Part shown: piece by piece, positions 24,286-35,261 of the stretch | How the letters are laid out: every line of letters begins with the position of its first letter | How positions within the stretch are numbered: the first letter of the stretch is position 1 | Source of the DNA: Acanthamoeba sp. SK_2022b | Taxonomy: Eukaryota; Discosea; Longamoebia; Acanthamoebidae | Assembly (NCBI GenBank): GCA_027943245.1 | Contig: JANDJZ010000133.1 | Coordinates: 27,885-91,884 of the forward strand | Length of the DNA stretch: 64,000 nt | Direction: 5' to 3' | Position numbers and translations under genes: made by a program | Notes under the pieces: model-generated | What the model saw: the letters and a program-made list of their open reading frames with translations, nothing else | Told to the model about the DNA's origin: nothing | Database searches by the model: none

Positions 24286-25439
24286 ATGAAGCGCTGGGGA
24301 GGAAGCACAACGCCACTCTGCCACCTTTCTCCGTTTGTCCCTATGGCAATGAGATCCAGAGGCGTAAGTGTTTCTTTGCAGATTGCAGGACGACGGACAC
24401 AGCAGACGAACCTGTGGTTGCGCTCCTGTGCGCTTCGATCGTACTCGACTGCTCCTGCTGCTCCCTCCTCGCCACCGTCCCCCCCGCAACCGCCAAATGA
24501 CAATCCTCCACCCAATCAAGAAAAAGAGAAAGAGCAACAACCCGCGAGCGAAGACGATCTGCAAGAGCCACTGCTCCCCGGATTGGCACTTCGTAGGGCA
24601 TGCATCTTTCTCTCTATACTATTAGGTATTTTGATTTTAAGTTTTTCTTTCGGCACAGTCGACGCTAAGCGGCTGCGACGGCCGTGGCGCTGGCCCATCA
24701 TCACAACCTTCAAGGTGCACGCCATGCTCAACTGGCTCTCGAGCAAGGACCCCAATTTCACCGTACCTGCCCCACCACAGGGTGTCGTCTTGCACACTTG
24801 TCTCCTACCTAAAGCGATCTCTCCCTCTCCAGAGAGAAGGCTTTCTGGAGGGAGCCAAGATCGCCTTTCGCACGCTCATGAAGCGCTTCCCGCCAGAGCG
24901 GCCGGAGCAATACCGCGGTCTTACGAGCCCTATGCTGTACCATGGGCTGGTGGACACATGCACAGAATACCACCAGGTTTGCCCCTCGTCCTTTCTCGTG
25001 TGCACCCTCATCTGCTAACCTATCCTTTCGTGTATGTCGTGTATGATGATACGACGAGATAGAGCCCACTACGAACCTTTACAGAGATGGAGGAGCTAGT
25101 GTCAGCGGAGATCGTTAACGTACACTTGGTTGACCAGCACCAGCGCGCGGGCGGCGAGGTGGGCAAGGAAACCAGTGACATAGACCCGAAGCTCGAGGTG
25201 CACATTGAAGTCAGGTTTCTCTACATGGACCGTAGAACCACTGTCTTCGAGGCCAAGGACAAACCAACTAAGGTGAGCAAAGCGCCACTCACCTTGAGCC
25301 GCTACTTTTTGTTGAACCCCTTCTCTCTCTTGTGCAGATCCTCTCGCAGGAGCGGCAGCCACTATCCTCTGAGTGGTCATTCGAGGGTACTTTCCATGCA
25401 GGCGAACCCCTACAGTGGAAGCTCTACATGGTATGGTAA
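24286..25439 (+). CDS. Tim44/mL45-like domain protein, probably mitochondrial
   Basis: The ATG at 24286 opens an Arg/Ser-rich, acid-poor N-terminus (SLQIAGRRTQQTNLWLRSCA followed by LRSYSTAPAA) typical of a mitochondrial presequence, then a Pro-rich linker. A T-rich stretch at about 24588-24659 is either an intron or encodes a hydrophobic helix; I favour an intron. Further exons give RLRRPWRWPIITTFKVHAML, EGFLEGAKIAFRTLMKRFPP, YHGLVDTCTEYHQ, VSAEIVNVHLVDQHQR, LEVHIEVRFLYMDRRTTVFE and SSEWSFEGTFHAGEPLQWKL. The pattern of an N-terminal helix pair and a curved sheet with aromatic last strands is that of the Tim44-like fold, shared by Tim44, Mba1 and mitoribosomal mL45. These act in protein import or tether mitoribosomes to the inner membrane. 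Stop at 25437-25439. Which subfamily is uncertain. Confidence 0.65.
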
Positions 25440-25529
25440 GGCAAAGAGAAATCCCCCCCGGATGCCCAATAGAATGGGAGAGCTCCCGATGTTGCGGGTA
25501 CTTTCGCTGGTCCGATAGGCCTCACAGGC

Positions 25530-25990
25530 CACGCGTGGGAACGGGAGGTCTGGTGAGGAAGGCATCGAGCAGGTAGCCCTGGGCGTTGGCCACCAGTCCC
25601 GCTCTTGATTGCGCTGTTCTGTCGTACGTCTGTTGTCGGCCTCATCGCCGCACATAGTTCGACGAAAACGAGCACGGTTCAGCATCACCAGTCAGTGCGC
25701 TCCCACCGCTTGCGTCGCTCTGGTTCTGGATCCTTCTGGCGCCACGATCATGTGCTGGCGTGCCTCCCATGTGCCGTCGGATGTTGCGACAAAGTTTGGC
25801 CGTGATCAGCAAAAAGTCAATGTATCAGGCGTCCAGAGGTGTGCAAGTGGTTGAGTCGCGCGGCTAAACAACGCTTATTCTCCTGCTTAGAGTCCCACAG
25901 GGCACTTGCATGTGGCTCAAGGCACCAACGTTACAGCATACATGTCAACGAACGTCACATCAGGAATGGTCAGGGGGGGGGGCAACTGAC
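25530..25990 (-). pseudogene. Decayed, internally deleted copy of part of the ankyrin-PARP gene
   Basis: Three blocks match the neighbouring gene in the same order and orientation. 25534-25625 matches 28541-28630 (shared aggaaggcatcgagcaggta). 25690-25755 matches 29310-29380 (shared cagtgcgctcccaccgcttg). 25845-25985 matches 29997-30140 (shared gtggttgagtcgcgcgg). About 1.6 kb of parent is compressed into 0.45 kb, and frames are broken. This is a duplicated, eroded fragment. Confidence 0.8.
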
Positions 25991-26241
25991 CAAACCAACC
26001 ATCCCGAAACTACTTGCCTGTTCTCACCGGTGTTCCAAAGATGCCAGTGAAGCGCATAGGTCCTCTAAATGGTGATGACACCAATATTTCCACTCCACTG
26101 TAAGGCTGCACTCTACTAAAGCCGTTACCACTTCTTCCTTATCCACTTTTCCCTCCATCTCTGTGATAGCAGATTCCCCTTCATTTGTGCGCACACTTCG
26201 CACGATCTGTCCCGTGCCTGCGTGGGCTGCAGACCAGCAGA
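25991..26241. other. Spacer downstream of the ankyrin-PARP stop codon
   Basis: This stretch lies between the decayed copy and the TGA of the ankyrin-PARP gene and presumably includes its 3' UTR. I see no independent gene. Confidence 0.4.
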
Positions 26242-29200
26242 TCAGCGGAGGAGCACAAGATAGCGAATGCGGACTTGATCCTCGTTGGGCAGCACAAACT
26301 CGTTGTACGGCAGGCTGGCACCGTCCAGCTGCACAGGACTCACACCGAGCGGGATCATAACCCCCTCGTCCCTTCACAATGTAAGCCACCACGTCAGATG
26401 CTGCATTTGGTACCCCAGCAAGGAATAGCGGCAGTACGTATGGAGAGACGTAGACGGGTCGCAGACCTTCTTCCCCAGTCCCAACGAGTGGTGTCGCCCC
26501 TACAATCGTTGCGCGTAACGCGTCCCGGGATACCAGAGTGTCAACTGGTACTGTCATGTAGGTGAACGGGGGGGGGAGTGTTACCTGAGGCAGAGCTGCG
26601 GCGCCCTTGGTGCTCCTTCGAATGAGTGCTTCACCCAGAGCCGTCTCGCACAACAACAAGCAACCCGCCTGCTCAGTCGCCAATTGGGCGTCAAGACGGT
26701 CAGGGCTGAGAGAGAGCAATGGAGGGTTCGCTCATTACGAACCGATGTCACGCTGCATTGAGTGTACTTGAGACTCTTTTCTGGCTGGTCCGAGAAGTAC
26801 ACTGTTCCGGCGGGCCGCGCACCGGAAAAGAGAGAGAGAGAGAGAGAGAGAGGGTCACTCAACCATCTGTCTCACTGTCCAATGGAATGAAATCATTGCG
26901 TACAGCCTTTGCCCAACGTAGATCCAGTTCTTGTAGCTCCTGGGGGGCGCATACAGAGACCTTTGCGCAGGATGCCCATCACATTGGCCATTCTCGTGCC
27001 ATGCCCCCTTGTTCCACGTAAGTTGAGGACACACGAAGCAACTGCCTAAAGGCCAAGAGAAGGCGTACAGGAGCATTCGATTGGGCAGGCAGGCGTAGGG
27101 GCGATAGCGTTCGGCTTCGCCCCTACGCTCCACGGCAAAGACATCAACAAGTCTTTTCTCTCCGCCCAGCTCCAGGATCTTCTCAATCACCTTCCACTCA
27201 TCTGTTTTGCGAAGATCAGGAGAGTGCAATCACAGCTTGGGGTTGTAGGGGAAGATCTTACCAGAGCGCCTGTCAAGCGGAGTGAGTTTGGTGCATAGAG
27301 CCTTGCTCAACAGCCGCATCCTGGCCAGCTTGCTGTCTTTGCTGTCGTCCAAGGGGAGAGATGCCACGTCCGCTTGCTGCCTCTGGTCAGAGCGTTTTTC
27401 CATTAACGCCCCTCCTGGTCGCTCCTCACAACCAAAGGTTGCTTCGCAGGTGGATACGAGCTTGCATGGCGGCAACGCCTCGTGTAGCACCTCCAGACCG
27501 ATCCCGATCTCCTGTAGCGTCTGCAGGATGTCAGCCTTTTGCTTGAGCTTCTCTCGATCATCTATCACCGCCCAATTGTGGCTGTCGCCAGATGTCGTGA
27601 AATCGAACGGCAGCACACAGTGGAAAGCGTGAGATAAGTTCTGGCGTGCAAGCTCCACATGTGGCGGCAGTGTCAGCCCTCTCCGCCTGAGCTCCTCCTC
27701 ATATTTGATGATGTCTGTCCGACCGGCGATTAGCAAAAGACGCAGCCAACACACCCTGAGTTCCTAGGGCTTATAACGGTACCGTCAACCACGTTGAGGA
27801 TGTTGCACGCATTCTTGAGTTGTTCTGCGGTGAGCTGGCCTAGCGTGGCCACCTTAAAAAGTCCCACCCTGTTACCCAGTGCCAAGGGCATATCATTAAT
27901 GAGATGCCTCTCGGACGCAGCGTCTCCCTCGGTTGTGTACCTCTGACAGTAATCAAAGATCAGGAGCTTGTTATACACCAAGGAGAGCAGATCGTATACG
28001 CGCTCTTCGTCAGAACGCGGGTCGGCTTTGCCTGATTGATGCCATAGAGTGAGCTCGCCGGGGAATGCGCACGTATGCATGCGGCACCATGTACCTGGTG
28101 CAGGCAGTCTGGCCCACAATCGTGCTAGCTCCGTGATGACCTTTGGTTGACATTGCGCGGCGTTGCGGAACTGCAGTACTGCCTGGTGATTAGTTGGTAG
28201 GTACAGGTACTTGCCGCTCGTTGCCTTGGTCTCATTGCTTGTCGTCCCTGCCTCGGTCTCCATGCCTTGCATCGACTCGATAACCCTGTCCTTGCTTGCT
28301 CCAATCGTTCCACCGACGAGTTGAGAGTACTGTTGCTGGCTCCGATCGGCCCAAGCATGACCTGTGAGCTCCCTGAAACGCTCTTCGAACGTCGCCAAGG
28401 CTTCCGCTTGCGTCCGGAACAGCTCTGTGATCTCGTTGGCACTGCTCTTGCTCACGGCATAATAGGGTTGTTTGTGGCAGGAGGGCAGCATCACGACGGC
28501 CTGCAGCACCATCCGATCGATCCTGTCCTGCGGGCCCTGGGGAGGTCTCGTGAGGAAGGCATCGAGCAGGTAGCCCTGAGCGTCGGCCACCAGTCCCACA
28601 TTCGATCGCGCTATTCTGTCGTACGGCTGCCACGGTATGGCGCGAACCATCGACTTCTTGACTGCGTCGTGCACAAGCACCGCTGTGCGCTCGATCATCG
28701 ATTCCACATGCAGGAGAGAATCGTTCGGCTGGTCGGCGCTTAGCTGATCGATCGTGAGGAATGGAGGCGAAAGAGGGATGGTGTCTAGCTCAGGCACCAT
28801 CAAGAATGGCTCAGGCGGCAGATTGTCTAAGTTCCTGTCATCATCTGCAAGGCCCCTCATGAGTGATGGCGGCAGAGTAGAGAGGAAGTGAGTGAGTGGG
28901 TGAGAGAAGAGAAGACTACCACCGCCTATGTGGCTGAGCCGAGGCCTCTTCACATCAACCACGTGCTTGTCGTCGCCATCCTCAGCGCCTTGTGAGGACT
29001 GTGGCTCGCCTTTTTCGTGCTGAGTCTCAGCCTCCTCATCATCAAGCCCTGATGAAGAAAGGTGTTCAGTGAGCAGTACTTGCGTCATCGGTGCACGACA
29101 CGGCACAGGCGATGGGCATGAGCAGCGCACTCTTTCGTTTCTGTCCTCGGTCGTCAAGGCCTTGCTGTTGCTTACTCTGCAGTTGACGAAGGTAGCTCAC

Positions 29201-31009
29201 CATCTCGCTCTGGCTCAGTGTCGAGAATGATTGGTGGCGAGTGATGCGCGGAATGTGCGCCTTGCTCGCCTTCAGCCATCCCGTCAATTGCCTCTTCAGC
29301 GTAACAAGCGATTCAGTGCGCTCCCACCGCTTGCGTCGGTCGTGTTCTGGATCCTGCTCTTTGCCGGCTCCCGCCACGACCGGATCGGTCTCTGCGGGGC
29401 TTCCGTCGTAAAGCACAAGGGCTTCGAGCACTCGTTCGAGCAGCGAGGCCACCTGAGTCACTGCTTGTCGATCGTTGCGTCGTACGTCCGCCGTAGTGCA
29501 GTTCGTCGGCGCCGTCTCCTGTGCCATTCGGTCAGGAGTGGCATCCTTGGTCGATGTAATGTCGATCTCAGGGAAGCTGGTGCTCAGTGGCTGCAGCTGG
29601 TCCTGCTCCCTCAGCGATTGTGGTGATGGAACATCGGACGGGACGGCTTCCTCGAGAATTATTGTCATTGGATCAGCTGGCAGCTCCAGAGAGACACCCA
29701 GTGAGGCGACACTGGGGGTGCTGGACGACAGTTTAGCCGTGAAGAGCGTAACGTCAATGCCAGGACAGAGCACAGGCATCAAGCGTCCAGAGATGAACTC
29801 GAGAGAACGCGGTCGTGTGACGAAGTCGTGGATCACCGCGGCGCAGAGGGCCGACGACGCCATGAGCACGCACTCTCCTGCTCTGTTCGTGACATGGGCA
29901 TCTGCTCCGCTCTGTAAAAGCGCTCACATAAACATTAACAGGTGAGATGCGAGTGGAGGTAATAATATCGTACGCACCAGAAGGAGAAAGAGCGTGGTGT
30001 GCCAGTGGTTGAGTCGCGCGGCCGCAAACAACGCTGTTTCTCCTGCTTCGTTCTTAGCGTCGATCTCAGCGCCGCTGTCCAACAGGCACCTGCACCAATG
30101 CCAACGAACGCACATCAGACATCTCAGGAATGGCGCTCTCGGCAGGGGACGCACTTGCAAAGTGCAACGCTGTTGGTCGTCGCCGCATAGTACAACGCGG
30201 TATTGCCTGTTCCTGCCTCTTGTTCGTTGATGTCGATGCCTATCTTCGTCAGCAATCTCACCTGTTTGTGTTTCTGTTAGTGTTGGACGTGGTTAGAGGT
30301 CCATCCATACCATCAGGACAGGGGTACGAACCATCGCAAGGTTTGCTTGCGAAGCAAAGGGGTACGGCCGGATGGCAGCCAGCAGAGCTGTCTGTCCTCG
30401 TCCATTCTTCATTCTCACAAGAGTCTGCGTTTGCTCGCGAAGCCTGACCTCACTCACCGATGTGCCTCGTGAGCCCTTGGAGCGCGCTTGGTCGCTTCTC
30501 TGAAGAGTGGTGGTGGTGGAGCCACTCATCAGATTGGCCAAGGCCTCCAGGAATCGCTCGTTACTGGTGACCAGGGCCAAGTCGAGACACGACTGACCCT
30601 GCTCGTTGAGCTCGCACAGATCGGCAGCACATATCGGAAGGATAAACTGCATCATCTCTACCGATGGATTGGGCCGCTTCTCTAAGAACTGCCACAATAA
30701 GCTCTTGCCGTTTTTCCTACCTGGCTTGTAGTCCATATCTGAATGAAATGAGTGCAACAGCCGTCAGCTCCTCATCAGGACAGAGTACGACGCATTCTAG
30801 TGCACTAGGCCTAGGAACTATCTTACCTCGAACAACCTTGACAAAAGCTGAGACAAACTTGAGGTGACCCAAATGCGCAGAAGCACTTGATCGAGCACTC
30901 ATGGCCAAGGCCCAAAGCGGACTCTTGTGGTCTGATAGCGCCAGGTAGTCTGCCAGCTCTCTTTCTCGTTCCAAATGGATGTTCTGATGGTGAAGATGAA
31001 GATGATTGC

Positions 31010-31073
<64 letters not shown>

Positions 31074-34000
31074 TGGGAGCACATGTCGCCAGTGAGCGTG
31101 ATCGTGTGCGTGATGGAGACGGAAGAGGTCAGTGGCACAAATCAAGGTGCCAATTAACAGAAACATGAGGTGGGAGCAATGAATTGAGTTGGCAGATGCG
31201 ATAGCGCGTGTACCTGAAGCAATGCAATGGCCATCCCCATCATATTGTCCGCCACGAGATAATAGATATGGGCCGGGCTCTCCTGACCATTGTATGTCAG
31301 CAGCGCTCCCTTTCTGTGACGACAGACCACTGATGTCAGTCAACAAACTACTGCTGGCAGAGAAGTGCGTGCACACATACGATCTGAGGAGTCGACCGAC
31401 GAAGCTGAGCGCAGATTCCTTCTTGGTCGGCAGTTTACCTACGTGCACTCAAAAAAGAATGAACAAGAGATCAGCACATGCCCAGAGGGGTGATGCATTT
31501 TTGTTCGTACGGGTTTTCTGGCGTGTGCCGTATGTGTCGAGGCTGGCACCGGCAGCAAGCAGGAGCTGTGCTGCCACCGCATCTTTACAGTGAAACAGGG
31601 CCGTTACACCGCTCTTGTCCTTGGCTTCGACGTCGGCGCCAAACCGCAGCAGGGTGACGATGATCGAATGATCACAACTGCTGTATGGACAAGTCACCCA
31701 CGCGCATACCGTGTGAAGGCCTGGCTTGACGACGAACACTCGTGCTCATCTGAGTAGTATTGCTCACCTGTGTTTTACGGCCTGATGCAGGAGCGGAAGG
31801 CCAGACTCGGGATCGGGCTCGTTGATGTTGACATGCCCCAGCATCGGCAGTGAACGCAAGCCCGGCTCCCAATTACCAATGTCGTCGCTTGGAAGGAGGT
31901 GTCGCATCAACCTTTGCCGCAGGTCGACTGGAATGGCGAGATTCTGCATGTTCCCTCACTCGGCGTCAGCCTCGACGAGTCAAGAGGATAGTGGCTGGTA
32001 TCATGATGTGCGCACCTTATTCTTGATGGCGATGAGCATGCGCCGAAACAGGCTTCCGCATTCGGTCTTTTTCACTGTCCTGGCCACTGCTTCAAGAGCT
32101 GTTTCCGCCTTGGCTACGTTTGGCGCCAGCAGTAGCTCGGGCCGGTCTTTCATCACTCGCCAGGCCGAACTATAACAACAGCGCTTCTCCATGAGAAGGG
32201 AGAGCATGGATTTGCCGCGGTTCTTAACGAACTGATCACCGAGTGCGCCAAGGCACATCTCATGCGCGTCATTCCTGCTCGCCCACTCATCGTCCTCGAC
32301 CTCTTCTACCATGGCCGTCATGGCGTCGTGCCCGTTGCCAGTGCAGGCAGCCGCCACAAGCTCAACAACTTGGCGCTGTTGCTCGCTAAGCATCGGTGCT
32401 GCTGTGGATGCCGATTGATCGAGCCGGCCATCAAGGTGCTCCTTCATGCCGCGAGTGATAGGTCTCCGGATGTTCCATTCCACCCGCTCTTCCCACCACT
32501 GCGCTCCATGGCCAGCTGGAGGGGCTTGGTCGATTCGCTGCCCATCGCTGTCGTCCGTATCGCCGAACATCGTGTCTCGAGTAGTGTCAAGCTTGCTGGT
32601 ACGTAGAAAGCCAAGGTCTATCAACTGGTCCAGCATCCATGAGGCCCTGTAAATGACAGCGTAAACGTAAACAGAGTTGCCGGCGACGTCCTTCTGGCTA
32701 GGGTCGAGCCCTCGCTGCGCAATGGCCGCAACAAGTTTAGATGTGAGTGACAAAAGAGCTGAGCCAGTGGAGGGGGAAACTAACTTGGAGCAGACTCGAA
32801 AGGAGTCCAGTGCGTTCTGAACCCATCGCTAGCGCGTGCAACTCGTTTCGGCCATCTGATTCATGTGTGGGCACGCACCTCCGCTGGTGAGTATATCGTG
32901 CACGGTGGAGTCAGCAGACCTGATTGCGTACAGGGATCAATAATGGGTGCGGCAACCGGGGCGTCAGCAACCGTGGCAGCAGCATCGAGCATCGCCTTGA
33001 TCACAGGTTTCGAGCAGCCGTGTCGATAGGCGAGAAAGATTGGCATCTCGCCCGTGTCGCTCGTTGGCTTCAACACATTGGCCCCGTGACTCAGCAGCAT
33101 GGTCAACCATTCCTTGTCGTGCGACCAGTGGCGGAGGCTTCTATGAAAGGTATCATCAATATCGATGATGGGCTTACCGAACTTGTGCCGGTTGGCCAAG
33201 AGTAGTTCGGCGAACTCATCGGGCAGAGACCAATTGATGAGCGGGTTCTCGTCATCTGCAGCCTGACAGATCCGCGGCATGTAGTCCTGTGCAGCATCAC
33301 ACACATCTGATGCGTCAGAATACAGAAACGTACGGGTTGTTGGCGTGTGCTTGTAAACGAAAATGATGACACCTTGAGTTCGTCGTCGCACTCAAGTAGC
33401 AGCTGCAGCAGTTTCGAGTGCTTGGCTTTATACACAGCTCCGAAGACCAACTCGCAATGATGGCGTCCCCAGCGCGTATGCCGAAGCAACGCTTTTATGG
33501 TGTCCAGGGCTTTGTCGGTCAGCTTCGCCTTCTCAGTCTGTTTGATGGCCTTTACGAGTGGCAACTCTGCTGGTACGCAAGTACGCACACGCGATGAAAA
33601 AAAGCCAGTTCACAAGTCACACCAGCAGGGCTGTTATACCTGAGCCTGCTTCGTGCTGGTTGGGATCGGCACCGCGCGAGATCAACAATTCTATCAGCTC
33701 CTCACCCAACAACACCACGGATGCCGTGCCGAGCGGAGTCAAATTCTGCAGGTCTTCACCTTGCCCTTTGCTGTTGACATTGGCACCTGTAAGGAAGAGC
33801 AGAGAGAGAGAGAGAGAGAAAGATGAAGTGAGCGACGTTTGGTGTTGTGCGCGTCGATAAGTCATATGGGCGCACCAGCATCCAACAAGAAGCGTACGGC
33901 TTTGATGTTGCCGGTCCGGCAAGCCTAGTGGGTGGTGAGTACACACTGACGAGGGTACCACAGCAGGCAGGCAGGCAGGCAGTGCTTACCCACACCAGAG

Positions 34001-34436
34001 GCGTAAGGCCTGGGCCAGGTAAGCCGATTCGCTTCTTTACCACCGGATGCTCCAGCAGCGCATGGGCACCAAACACACGCAACAGCAATTCCGCCATTGT
34101 TTCGTTGAACTCAGTCGCTGTTGAGTCGCACCCGCACAAAGCGTGAGACAGCGAGATACTCGTCCTGCACGTGTACTCTCACTCACCTGGCTCTGGCGTC
34201 CTGGCCGCGTATGGAAAGAGTCTGTCGTAGTACTCATGGCCAATGAGGTGGTGAAGCGGGCATAGGCCCAGGAAGCGCGAATCCAGTTTCGGGTTGGCTT
34301 TGATGTGCTCGAGCGCAGCCTGGTCGGTCGTGCCCGCCAACAACGCTTGCAACGCCTTCCGCGCCCTCTTCTTCAACTGGTGACTCTCGAATTTATCTAG
34401 GTAAGATTTGGTGGCTGTCTTCCCACTGAGTCGCAT
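26242..34436 (-). CDS. Ankyrin-repeat poly(ADP-ribose) polymerase (ANK, WGR, helical domain, PARP catalytic)
   Basis: The ATG at 34436 (MRLSGKTATKSYLDKFESHQ) starts an 8.2-kb gene with many introns. The N-terminal half is divergent ankyrin repeats: LIELLISRGADPNQHEAGSG, VTLLRFGADVEAKDKSGVTA, CLLDSGAEIDAKNEAGETAL and ALVTSNERFLEALANLMSG. The large exon at 29157-27780 carries a WGR C-terminal half (ATFEERFRELTGHAWADRSQ then GKYLYLP) and the PARP helical domain (VYDLLSLVYNKLLIFDYCQR and LGQLTAEQLKNACNIL). This continues with LSHAFHCVLPFDF and the catalytic domain: DVFAVERRGEAERYRPYACL, LLYHGTRMANVMGILRKGLC, GKG spliced to LYFSDQPEKSLKY, GCLLLCETALGEAL and LPYNEFVLPNEDQVRIRYL. The H-Y-E triad is intact. 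It should make poly(ADP-ribose) in DNA-damage or stress responses, with ankyrin repeats choosing partners as in tankyrases. The stop is at 26244-26242. Exon joins in the ankyrin part are approximate. Confidence 0.85.
31008..31072. repeat. (CG)n(TG)n alternating purine-pyrimidine microsatellite
   Basis: About 65 bp of uninterrupted CG then TG dinucleotides lie in an intron of the ankyrin-PARP gene. Such runs can adopt Z-DNA under negative supercoiling. Confidence 0.95.
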
Positions 34437-35261
34437 CTTGCGTTGCGAAGCTTGTGGGCAAAGCAAATACCGGTGCGGGCCACAATGTCATCTTTGATCT
34501 GATTTCGAGGAAGATTATAATTTTAATTTTTATTCGGAGGTTAGGGGATAAAACCGCCAGCGGATAGGAATGTGAATTACGTTGCTTGGCCTAACAGTTA
34601 GTTGCTCTTTCCTCCATGTTGGCTTGGCGACAACCATCTTGAGGAAGGCCACTGAGGTCTCATGTGGTTATGTTGCCTATGTATGCAATAAAATATTCAC
34701 AGGTGACAAGCGCTGTCAGTAGTAGGTAGTAAGTAGTGATTTTGGAGGTATCTTCCTACTGAAAAAGCCACTGTGTGCTTATAAGCACCCAATCAGATTT
34801 TTTGTGGATATTAGAGTTTAGCTGTCATTTGAGTTCCCTTGTTTTATTGAGTTTTTTCTGGTTTTGATTAGTTAATATATAAGGAATTTTTTAGATTTAC
34901 ATGGATGTGGTCCACATTTCCAAAATCTTTAAATTGCTAAAATTGATTTTGCTTAAACACAATGAAATTTTACCCCTTTAAAATCTGTTTTATTGCTCTT
35001 AAAGCCTTTACCCCTCCTTAATTAGAATCCTTGTGTATGATTAACCATAGTAAATTTTGCCTGGTGGCATGAATGCAAAAAAAAAAAAAAAAAAAAAAAA
35101 CAATGGCCATTCTACCTGAAAACCTGACCTGCACATTGTCCAAAAAAACTGATGCACATTGGTTACAAAAGCTGGTATGAATAAGGGACTTCTTCATGTA
35201 CACTTTTTTTTCTATGACATAGAAAAAGAGGGCCGGTCTAATCAATTCAGTTTGCGGCTCC
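34437..35261. other. AT-rich intergenic region with a 24-nt poly(A) run
   Basis: This is one of the most AT-rich stretches of the window and has no gene-like ORF. A pure A24 run occupies 35077-35100. The promoter of the ankyrin-PARP gene should lie near 34440-34600, and the 3' UTR of ATR near 35100-35261. The A run could be a retroposon tail or a simple repeat; no flanking duplications were found. Confidence 0.5.

Noticed and set aside
34630..34660. 16-base match (ggccactgaggtctca) to the FMO pseudogene near 13222
   Set aside because: A match of this length is expected by chance about once in a window of this size, and the flanks do not align.
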